In this document: positions 36,405 to 43,936 of the stretch, piece by piece
Layout of the letters: each line of letters opens with the position of its first letter
Position numbering within the stretch: the first letter of the stretch is position 1
Source: JAIPEI01 sp964443135
GTDB taxonomy: Bacteria > Desulfobacterota > DSM-4660 > Desulfatiglandales > HGW-15
Direction: 5' to 3'
DNA length: 64,000 nucleotides
Assembly (NCBI GenBank): GCA_964443135.1
Contig: CAYUBQ010000011.1
Coordinates: forward strand, 22,844-86,843
Position numbers and translations under genes: made by a program
Notes under the pieces: generated by a model
Database searches by the model: none
The model's input: the letters and a program-made list of their open reading frames with translations, nothing else
What the model was told of the DNA's origin: nothing

Positions 36405-37463
36405 ATGTGGAGATACCGGGAAAGGCTGAGTTACACAGAGAAGCTGAGAAGATCACTGTATGAAGTGCTTCGCGACGCGCTCGAAGTGAAGCTCATGAAG
36501 ATCTCGTTGATCGACTCCTTCTACAAGCACGTCCGGAACGGCGTGGAGTACCGATTCCCGGACAAGAGCGAGCTCAAGCCCAAATCGAAGCGCATGGAGC
36601 AGGAATCCGACCTGTTCAACACCTTCATCGTGCTGTACTGTGAGGGCACCCTCCCTCCCGAGCTCAAGAACCACATCCGGTTCTTTCCCGAGAACCGGGT
36701 CGTCAAGAAAAACATGGAGCATCTGGCCGTCTTCAGGACCCGGAAGAAGTTCCATTTGAATCTCCGGCACTTCGAAAAACCGGCGTTCTTCGACTTCACG
36801 GAGAAGCTCCTCCACGTGGACTACGCCGTCCTGATCCAGCAGGACCCCACCGTCCGGAAGAAGAACCGATACGCCCTGACCCATTTCCACGTGAAGATCG
36901 ACTGGCCCATCGCCGACGCCGCGGAGGATCTGGCCCGGTGGCTTCGTTACACCCAGGCCAACCTCTACGAGAACGGCGACCACACGGGCCACATCCTCCA
37001 GAACAAGCTCTTCGAGTACTACGGCACGCACCACAGCGTGGGCGGGCGCCGTACGGCCGCCCTGATCGCGGCCCAGCTCCTCCGAAAGACGGACTTTCTC
37101 AGCACGGTGTACGCCTCCAGCTCCGAGAGCCGATCCATGATCAAGTACTCCGAGCGCGGGGTGTCGAGGTTCTTCCTGATCCGTCTCACCGGGAAGGAGA
37201 TCCAGGCCCTCGCGAAGAAGGAGGGAATGGATCCCGACGCCTTCACGGCCACCTATCTCTACACGGCGGACGGCACCTACGTGGGCATCTCCGAGGCGGT
37301 GTACGACTACACCGTCCACTCCCGCCCCCCAGAGGACGGCAAGCTCAGGAAGCTCAGGCCCGCCTACAACTGGCTGAAGCTCGCGGACGAGTTCCTCCAT
37401 CCCAGGCCCGACTCCCCGAACGCCGGACCGATCAACTACAGCTGGGTCTACGCCAGCGAGTAG
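36405..37463 (+). CDS. Unrecognised 352-aa hypothetical protein
   Basis: I do not recognise this protein. It is soluble with no signal peptide or membrane segment, strongly basic in the first 70 residues and aromatic-rich throughout (notably YCEG, RFFPENR, THFHVKIDWP, YYGTHHSVGG). Codon use is GC-rich like the neighbours, so it does not look recently acquired. The ATG at 36405 follows a promoter-like element by about 50 bp; the frame is open far upstream but that part is antisense to the fab genes. It stands alone, convergent with the small gene at 37481-37729. A nucleic-acid-related role would fit the basic N-terminus but is a guess. Confidence 0.75.
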   Translation: MWRYRERLSYTEKLRRSLYEVLRDALEVKLMKISLIDSFYKHVRNGVEYRFPDKSELKPKSKRMEQESDLFNTFIVLYCEGTLPPELKNHIRFFPENRVVKKNMEHLAVFRTRKKFHLNLRHFEKPAFFDFTEKLLHVDYAVLIQQDPTVRKKNRYALTHFHVKIDWPIADAAEDLARWLRYTQANLYENGDHTGHILQNKLFEYYGTHHSVGGRRTAALIAAQLLRKTDFLSTVYASSSESRSMIKYSERGVSRFFLIRLTGKEIQALAKKEGMDPDAFTATYLYTADGTYVGISEAVYDYTVHSRPPEDGKLRKLRPAYNWLKLADEFLHPRPDSPNAGPINYSWVYASE

Positions 37464-37480
37464 GCGTTCCTCGGTGGCCG

Positions 37481-37729
37481 TCACCGGAGGGACCAGAGGT
37501 CCCGCCTCCGATGCCGGGCAATCCGGTAGAACCCGTCCTCCTCGGTCTCGACTCGAAACTCGTCGAAATCCGGCGTGCGGCGCCTCTCCAGGATTCTACG
37601 GACGCGTATCCTTTTCCCGTCCAGCCTGAAGGCCACGGGACGTTCGTTTCCCCGGTACCCGCTGTACGCCTCGACCGGAACGATTTTTCCTCGGTGCTCC
37701 TCTTCCAAAGGCCCGACCTCCCGGTCCAC
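37481..37729 (-). CDS. Small conserved-looking beta-rich protein
   Basis: An 82-aa protein starting at GTG 37729, which has GGAAGGGAACCC directly upstream; the frame extends to 37921 but the added N-terminus is low complexity and unlikely. The core reads PVEAYSGYRGNERP, then a KRIRVRRILERR strand, a DFDEFRVETE strand and YRIARH. I recall short proteins of this pattern (SYSGYK..ERP, then DRW..P.H.YF) in deltaproteobacteria and archaea, with no known function. It is convergent with the 352-aa gene; the two stops are 17 bp apart. Confidence 0.6.
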   Translation of the reverse strand: MDREVGPLEEEHRGKIVPVEAYSGYRGNERPVAFRLDGKRIRVRRILERRRTPDFDEFRVETEEDGFYRIARHRRRDLWSLR

Positions 37730-37970
37730 GGGTTCCCTTCCCCGATCACAGTCTACTCCTTTGAGGCCGGTACGCAACCCCGCTCTCGCCCCATCCTCCC
37801 GCAACGGTTTCTCCCTCTCCCGATTCGTCACGATTTTGACGATCTCCACCGCCCAGACCTCGCCCTCGAGACCTTCGCAGGCCTTCCCCGTCTCCCCGGT
37901 GCCCGCCGGGAGATTTCCCAAACGTCCATGACCGGCGTCCGGTCACCCCCGCTGATGAAAACGGGTGTCG

Positions 37971-38060
37971 CAGGGCGGGGTTTTACACCCCGCCGTGCTT
38001 GTCGCAAGCCTTGCGGCGGCATGTGAAATGCCGCCCTGCGCCCGGCCCGTCGAGGGGCGG
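37971..38060 (+). repeat. R2 two-hairpin dispersed element
   Basis: Contains two perfect 8-bp-stem hairpins: GGCGGGGT / ACCCCGCC with a 5-nt loop (37974-37994) and GGCGGCAT / ATGCCGCC with a 5-nt loop (38015-38035), separated by GTGCTTGTCGCAAGCCTT. A closely matching copy in opposite orientation lies at 49271-49356. The 450-bp spacer 37730-38179 holds this element, the sigma-54 promoter and no convincing gene. Confidence 0.85.
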
Positions 38061-38077
38061 TATGAGCGCGTCTAAGG

Positions 38078-38093
38078 TGGCACATTTATTGCT
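38078..38093 (+). promoter_or_regulatory. Sigma-54 (-24/-12) promoter of the chemotaxis operon
   Basis: TGGCAC-N5-TTGCT matches the RpoN consensus perfectly, with the required ten bases between the GG and GC dinucleotides. It is 86 bp upstream of the cheA ATG. Sigma-54 promoters need an enhancer-binding activator; its site is not obvious and may lie near the R2 hairpins. Confidence 0.75.
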
Positions 38094-38179
38094 GTACAGC
38101 CAGGGGACGGACGTCCAGCCGCCGCGGTCCGGGGCGTCGCGCGGACGTTTTCGAAAGCCGCGGACCGCACGGGAGCCCC

Positions 38180-40882
38180 ATGAGCACGCCATACGACGAA
38201 AACACGATCAACGAGTTTGTCGCGGAAAACCGGGACCATCTCGAAGAGATCGAACCGGATCTCCTCGCCATGGAGCAGGGGGAGAGAGAAGCCGATCCCG
38301 AAATCGTCAACCGCGTGTTCCGCGCCATTCACAGCATCAAGGGATCCTCGGGCTTCTTTCGGTTCACGGCGATCAAGGAGCTCAGCCACGTCATGGAAAG
38401 CGTGCTCATGCGCTTTCGCGAGGGAAGGCTTTCCCCCGACTCCTCCGGAATCGACGCCCTCCTCGGCGGGGTGGACAAGCTGCGCATCATGTTCGCGGAT
38501 GTGGAGAAGAGCGACCTGGTCGCCTACCGGGACGAGCTCGAGCGGCTCAACGCCATTCTGGAGCCGCCGGACCGCCTACCGTCCGAGGAGGCCGCCCATG
38601 AGGGCGGTACGGCGACCGACGGATCTGCGACCTCCGGCCCCGCTCTCGACGGGCCGCTCGATCGGGCCGTCCGCGACGCCCTCGAGGAAGGACTCTACGT
38701 CTACGCCATCCAATGGTCCGACGAAGACGAGCCCGGAAGCCCGCCCGACCTGGAGGGCCGGATGGCCGACTACGGCCAATGCCTCGGCCGAAGCGGCGCC
38801 GATCCGGAGACCGGCAGGCCCGGCTTCCTGTTCGCCACGGTCATGGAAACCGATCTGCTTTGCGAGGCCCTCGGCGTGGGTGAAGATCGGGTCACCCCCC
38901 TGGTCGTGGGCTCGTCGGGTCCCGCCGGTGAAGAGGCCGTTTCCCCTCCACCGGAAGCCGAGGAGTCGCCCCCCGCTCCTCCCGCACCGGACGCTCCGTC
39001 CGAGCCCACCCCTCCCAGGGCCTCCGACGACGCCGACAAAGGGCACTACGAGACGATCCGGGTTCCCGTCGAAATGATCGACAGGCTGATGAACCTCGCC
39101 GGGGAGCTGGTCCTGGGCCGAAATCAGCTGCGCCGGGAGCTGGACGAGGCCGCGCGCACCAACCCGAGGCTCGCTCCCCTGATCCAGAACGTGGACGTGG
39201 TGACGAGCGAGGTTCAGGAGCGGATCGTCCAGATGCGCATGCAGCCGATGGGAAACCTGTTCAACAAGTTCAGCCGCCTCGTCCGCGACACCTCCAGGCG
39301 ACTTCACAAGGAGGTGGACGTCATCTTCGAGGGCCGGGAGGTCGAGCTGGACAAGACCATCCTGGAGGGACTGTCGGACCCCATCATCCACCTGCTCCGA
39401 AACGGGCTCGACCACGGAATCGAACCACCCGGGATCCGTGAAGCCGCCGGGAAGCCGCGCAGGGGGACCCTTCACCTCCGCGCCTTTCACGAGGGCGGGC
39501 AGGTGAACATCACCGTCCGGGATGACGGACGCGGCATCGACGCGGGAAAGGTGGCGGAAAAGGCGATCGGCCAGGGACTCCTCACCGCCGAGGGGGCGGC
39601 GGGCATGAGCAGGAAGGAGAAGATCAACCTGGTCTTCACACCGGGCTTTTCGACTGCGGACGCTGTTTCGGAGATCTCCGGACGCGGGGTCGGGATGGAC
39701 GTGGTGAAGACCAACATCGAAAAGCTCGGCGGGCACATCGAGATCGGCAGCGTGGAGGGGAAGGGTTCGTCCGTGCAGATCAGGCTGCCCTTGACCCTGG
39801 CCATCATCCCCTCCCTCATCGTCGGGGCCGAGGGGCATCGCTTCGCCATCCCTCAGGCCAATGTCAAGGAGCTCGTTTGCGTCCGGGCCGGTGACGTCGC
39901 CCAGGAGATCGAGGAGGTGGCCGGGGCGGAGGTGCTGCGAATACGCGGAAGCCTTCTGCCCGTCGTCCGCCTTGCGGACGTCCTCGATCTCGAGCGTTCG
40001 TTCATCCATCCTGCTACGGGAGAGGCCATGCCGGACCGGCGGCATCGCCTGCGCGATCGGAGGAGCCTCGGGGGGGACGGGTCCGTCTCCTCCGGCGAGG
40101 AGGCGGAGAAGCGCAGAAAAAGGGCGGACAGGCGCCAGAGCTGGCACAGCGACCTGTACGTCGTGGTGCTCAAGCTCGGCGGGAACCGGTTCGGGCTGTG
40201 CGTCGACCGGCTCTTCGACACCGAGGAGATCGTGGTCAAGCCTCTGTCCGATCACCTCGAGGGCGTCCACTGCTTCGCGGGTGCGACCATCATGGGGGAC
40301 GGCAAGGTGGCCATGATCCTGGACGCCGCCGGGATCGCAGACCGGCAGCAGCTCCGCTTCAACGAGGTCGGTGCGGAGGAACGAAGGCGCAGAGACGCGG
40401 AGGAAGCCCGGAGGGAAACCGAGGCCGGGAGCCGCCGCTCCGTTCTCCTGTTCAACGGCGAGCTGGAAGAATCCTTCGCCCTGCCCCTGGAGCAGGTCTC
40501 CCGACTGGAGAAGGTGACCCCCGAGGCCGTCCACCGCGTCGGGGAGCGGGAGTTCGTGGATTATCGGGGGGAAGGCCTCCCGCTGATCCGGCTGGAGCAG
40601 GTTCTCCCCGTCTCCCCCCTCAACGGGGGACTGGAGGAGCTGTATGTCATCGTCCCGAAATCCGCCCGGCAACCGGCCGGGATCCTGGCCTCGCGAATCC
40701 TGGACACCGTGGAAACGTCCGTGCCCGTACCCGATCACAACCGTCCGACCCCGGGCCTCCTGGGCAGCTCCTTCCTCGACGGGCGCATGACGCTCTTTCT
40801 GGATCTGGAGGGTCTCCTGTCCCTTTTCGAAGGCCGCAGGACGCCGGTGAAGGAGGCGGCCGTGCAGGGAGGGTCGCAATGA
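38180..40882 (+). CDS. cheA: Chemotaxis histidine kinase CheA with two CheW-like domains
   Basis: A 900-aa kinase. The Hpt domain (about 1-105) has the phospho-acceptor His51 in HSIKGSSG. A middle segment (about 165-250) may be the P2 response-regulator-binding domain, followed by a Pro/Glu-rich linker. Dimerisation helices run about 300-365. The ATPase has the N box in LLRNGLDHG (about 405), DDGRGID (about 448) and GRGVGMDVV (about 502). The first CheW-like P5 domain (about 535-730) carries a charged insert with SSGEEAEKRRKR; a second CheW-like domain (about 750-885) follows, which is unusual. Stop overlaps cheW (ATGA). Transcribed from the sigma-54 promoter upstream. Confidence 0.95.
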   Translation: MSTPYDENTINEFVAENRDHLEEIEPDLLAMEQGEREADPEIVNRVFRAIHSIKGSSGFFRFTAIKELSHVMESVLMRFREGRLSPDSSGIDALLGGVDKLRIMFADVEKSDLVAYRDELERLNAILEPPDRLPSEEAAHEGGTATDGSATSGPALDGPLDRAVRDALEEGLYVYAIQWSDEDEPGSPPDLEGRMADYGQCLGRSGADPETGRPGFLFATVMETDLLCEALGVGEDRVTPLVVGSSGPAGEEAVSPPPEAEESPPAPPAPDAPSEPTPPRASDDADKGHYETIRVPVEMIDRLMNLAGELVLGRNQLRRELDEAARTNPRLAPLIQNVDVVTSEVQERIVQMRMQPMGNLFNKFSRLVRDTSRRLHKEVDVIFEGREVELDKTILEGLSDPIIHLLRNGLDHGIEPPGIREAAGKPRRGTLHLRAFHEGGQVNITVRDDGRGIDAGKVAEKAIGQGLLTAEGAAGMSRKEKINLVFTPGFSTADAVSEISGRGVGMDVVKTNIEKLGGHIEIGSVEGKGSSVQIRLPLTLAIIPSLIVGAEGHRFAIPQANVKELVCVRAGDVAQEIEEVAGAEVLRIRGSLLPVVRLADVLDLERSFIHPATGEAMPDRRHRLRDRRSLGGDGSVSSGEEAEKRRKRADRRQSWHSDLYVVVLKLGGNRFGLCVDRLFDTEEIVVKPLSDHLEGVHCFAGATIMGDGKVAMILDAAGIADRQQLRFNEVGAEERRRRDAEEARRETEAGSRRSVLLFNGELEESFALPLEQVSRLEKVTPEAVHRVGEREFVDYRGEGLPLIRLEQVLPVSPLNGGLEELYVIVPKSARQPAGILASRILDTVETSVPVPDHNRPTPGLLGSSFLDGRMTLFLDLEGLLSLFEGRRTPVKEAAVQGGSQ

Positions 40883-41319
40883 CCTCCAGGCAGTTCGTGA
40901 CGTTCCGAATCGACGAGCATCTCGTGGGAATCGACATCCTGAAGGTGCGGGAGATCAACCGCATACTGGAAATCACGCCGGTGCAGCAGGCACCGGCCTA
41001 TGTTCGGGGACTCGTGAATCTTCGCGGGCAGACCGTCACGGTCTTCGATCTCGGGGTCCGGCTCGGCCTCTCCCCCAGGGTCGTCACCGGAACCAGCCAC
41101 AACGTGATCCTCAAACCGGAGGCTGTCGGCCTCCTGGTGGACAGGATCGGAGACGTGGAGGAAGCCGAAGAGACGGCCGTCGAGCCCCCCCCGGCCAACC
41201 TCAACGGCATCGGAGCCGGGTTCATCGAATGCGTGGTCCGCTTGAAGGACGAGCTGGTTCTCGTCCTTTCCCCGGAAAAAATCCTGGAAACGACGAAGGG
41301 CAAGGGGGAGCTCACATGA
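40879..41319 (+). CDS. cheW: Chemotaxis coupling protein CheW
   Basis: A 146-aa adaptor linking chemoreceptors to CheA. It consists of a single CheW domain with the core VRGLVNLRGQTVTVFDL and VGLLVDRIGDV. Start and stop each overlap the neighbouring genes by four bases (ATGA on both sides), so it is translationally coupled to cheA and the first receptor. Confidence 0.95.
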   Translation: MTSRQFVTFRIDEHLVGIDILKVREINRILEITPVQQAPAYVRGLVNLRGQTVTVFDLGVRLGLSPRVVTGTSHNVILKPEAVGLLVDRIGDVEEAEETAVEPPPANLNGIGAGFIECVVRLKDELVLVLSPEKILETTKGKGELT

Positions 41320-43775
41320 ACGGCGAGGTCTTCGGGAACATGAAGCTCAGGAGCAAAATCATGCTCGTGGTCGGAACCGCCGTGATCCTCTCCACAGCCG
41401 TGGTGGGAGGCTTCACCCTCCACGGCGCCCTCCGGAGGGGGGCGGCCGACATCGAGGCCACGGAGACGGCCGGGATGTCCCGGCTCCGGACCCAGATGGA
41501 GGACATGGTGAACGCTTCCTACCAGACCATGGAAAAGACCTACGACCGTTCGGTGACGGCGGAAGCCGTCAAGGAGCGATACGGGCCCGCGCTGCGCTCC
41601 TTCGTGGACATCCCCTTCGCCACGCTCCGGAGCGAGGACAGGGGCCTTCAGCTCCCGGACGACATGCGCGAAACGGTCCGGAACGCCCTGATCGAGGCGG
41701 CCAAGCTCCGGGCCGCGGAGTCGATCAGGTCCATGCGTTTCGGCTCGCGGGGCCACTTCTGGATCATCGACACCTCCCGGAACATGATCATGCACCCGGT
41801 GCTCACGGAGCTGGAAGGACGCGACATGTCCGGCTTCTCCCACAACGGCCGGAGGGTCGCCACGGAAGGTGCGAACGCTCCCCTCTTCGAGGAGATCACC
41901 CGCATCGCCCTGGATCGGCCCGACTCCGGGGGGTTGGCGGTCCACGACTGGCCCGAACCCGGGAGCACGGGACGGTGGGTGCGCAAGCTCTCCTTTGTCA
42001 AGCTGTTCGAACCGTGGGGATGGGTCCTCGGGGTGGGTATGTTCGTGGACAAGGTGGAGGAGGACGCCCGGGAGCAGGTTCGGGATTTCGTGCGGGGCGT
42101 GCAGTATGGCGGGGACAACCGTCTCTTCCTCCTGGACGGGGAGGGAGCCCCCCTCCTTCACGGAGCCGGCGACGCCCCCGCCTCGCGAGGCGGGAGCCTC
42201 CCGAAGGAGATGTTGAAACAGGTCGCGGAAAGGGGTCAGGCGTTCATGATCCACGAAGGCGCGACCGATGAGCAGGGGAAGGGGGTGGAAAAGGCCGCTT
42301 ACGCCCGGCTCTTCGAACCTTGGAGCTGGATTGTCGGCACGTCGGTGGAGCTGGACGGCCTGCACGCCCGGATCGCCGAAGAGCAGCGGGATCTCCGGGC
42401 GGCACTCCGACGTCAAATTTTTGTCGTTATCGCTTCCACCGTCGGCTCCGTGGCGATGGTCCTGGCGCTGGCCCTGCTCATGACGTCCCGCTTTGTCGAA
42501 CGCCCCCTGCACCAGACGGTGCACGGGCTCCAGAAGATCGCCCGGGGGGACCTCACACGGAGGCTCCCCAAAGGCGGCTCGGACGAGATCGGCGATCTGG
42601 CTGCGGGCTTCAACGCGGCCGCGGAACGACTCCAGGAAATCTTCCGGGGACTCGCCCGGACGAGCGACACCGTCGCCGGCGCCTCCGACGCCCTCAACGG
42701 ATCCTCCGAGGCGCTGGCCCTCCAGTCCTCGGAAATGGGCGTCACGTTCGGCAAGGTGGCCGAAGCCACCCGGAGAACGAATGTGAGCATCAAGAGCATG
42801 GCCGCCGCGGCCGAGGAGGTCAGCACCCGGATCGACGCCGTCTCCTCCTCGTCGAAGGAGGTGTCGGAGCACATGTCGGAAGGGGCAAGGGTCACCGCGG
42901 ATGTCTCGAACAATCTGAACGCCGCGGCGGTGGACGTGGAGCAGATGGCCCATTCGGTGAACAACATCGCCACCGCCATCGAACAGATGTACGCCTCCAT
43001 GAACGAGGTCACCAAGAGCTCCTCCAGGGGGGCCGGTGTGTCGAGCGAAGCCTCTTCGAAGGCCACCCGGACCTCCGAGCTGGTGAACGACCTGGGGGCG
43101 GCGGCCCGCGAGATCGGGGAGGTCGTCGACCTCATCACCGGCATCGCCTCCCAAACCAACCTGCTCGCCCTCAACGCCACCATCGAGGCCGCGGGTGCCG
43201 GAGAGGCGGGAAAAGGGTTCGCCGTCGTGGCGAACGAGGTGAAGGAGCTGGCCAGGCAGACCGCCAAGGCCACGGAAGAGATTCGCGACAAGGTCAAGAC
43301 CATGCAGTCCAACACCGAGGCCTCCATACAGGCCATCGGTGTGATCGTCGACGTCATCCTGGAGATCAACGACATCATGGGGACCATCGCCTCGGCCGTG
43401 GAGGAGCAGACGGCGACGACGAACGAGATCTCCAAGAACATCTCGGAGACGGCGACCCGGTCCAACTCGGTGTCGGAGAACGTCCACCGGGCCGCCCTTC
43501 AGGCCACGAGCACCTCAAAGACCATGGGGGAGGCCGTCGCTCTGGAGCTCCAGGTGTCGCGGAGCATCGAGGAGGTGAGCCGAGCCGCCGCGGCCATCGC
43601 AAGGGATGCGGCGGAGGCCTCCCTCGGAACGGACGAAGTGAACAGCAACATCATCCGCCTCAACGAGGCGGTCGAGGTGACCTCCCATGGATCCGAGGAG
43701 GCCAAAACCCAGGCGGGCAATCTCTCGAAGCTCGCCGGCGAGCTGCAGGCCGCGGTGCGGAAGTTCAAGGTGTGA
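41316..43775 (+). CDS. Methyl-accepting chemotaxis protein with a large periplasmic Cache-type sensor
   Basis: An 819-aa transmembrane receptor. Membrane helix 1 is near residues 14-33; the periplasmic region (about 35-365) contains two tandem-looking sensory modules, with HFWIIDTSRNMIMHP and NRLFLLDGEGAPLLHG as matching strands, which suggests a double Cache arrangement binding small ligands such as organic acids (inference). Helix 2 is about 368-391, HAMP about 392-445, and the signalling tip contains IASQTNLLALNATIEAAGAG (about 609-628). No C-terminal methyltransferase-docking pentapeptide is visible. Directly coupled to cheW. Confidence 0.92.
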   Translation: MNGEVFGNMKLRSKIMLVVGTAVILSTAVVGGFTLHGALRRGAADIEATETAGMSRLRTQMEDMVNASYQTMEKTYDRSVTAEAVKERYGPALRSFVDIPFATLRSEDRGLQLPDDMRETVRNALIEAAKLRAAESIRSMRFGSRGHFWIIDTSRNMIMHPVLTELEGRDMSGFSHNGRRVATEGANAPLFEEITRIALDRPDSGGLAVHDWPEPGSTGRWVRKLSFVKLFEPWGWVLGVGMFVDKVEEDAREQVRDFVRGVQYGGDNRLFLLDGEGAPLLHGAGDAPASRGGSLPKEMLKQVAERGQAFMIHEGATDEQGKGVEKAAYARLFEPWSWIVGTSVELDGLHARIAEEQRDLRAALRRQIFVVIASTVGSVAMVLALALLMTSRFVERPLHQTVHGLQKIARGDLTRRLPKGGSDEIGDLAAGFNAAAERLQEIFRGLARTSDTVAGASDALNGSSEALALQSSEMGVTFGKVAEATRRTNVSIKSMAAAAEEVSTRIDAVSSSSKEVSEHMSEGARVTADVSNNLNAAAVDVEQMAHSVNNIATAIEQMYASMNEVTKSSSRGAGVSSEASSKATRTSELVNDLGAAAREIGEVVDLITGIASQTNLLALNATIEAAGAGEAGKGFAVVANEVKELARQTAKATEEIRDKVKTMQSNTEASIQAIGVIVDVILEINDIMGTIASAVEEQTATTNEISKNISETATRSNSVSENVHRAALQATSTSKTMGEAVALELQVSRSIEEVSRAAAAIARDAAEASLGTDEVNSNIIRLNEAVEVTSHGSEEAKTQAGNLSKLAGELQAAVRKFKV

Positions 43776-43812
43776 TCGCCGCAGAGCCAGGCCCTTTGCT
43801 CCCCATTCAGGT

Positions 43813-43916
43813 TCGACGGCGTAGTAGGGCTCGAAGCTCCGAGACCTGCCACCGGATTTTCAATCGGTTGTAGCATTTTGCAGCGGCGGGTGGACGGTTG
43901 TTACGAATCCGTCAAC
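43813..43916 (-). repeat. R1 repeat, inverted copy between the two receptor genes
   Basis: On the minus strand it reads TTGACGGATTCG, then CCACCCGCCGCTG, matching R1 across nearly all its length. It ends 21 nt before the second receptor's start and faces against it, filling most of the 161-bp spacer. Confidence 0.85.
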
Positions 43917-43936
43917 CCGTATGGGAGGATTTTCTG

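Noticed and set aside
37730..37921. N-terminal extension of the small gene at 37481
   Set aside because: Low-complexity, no ribosome-binding site, and a good GTG with Shine-Dalgarno exists at 37729.
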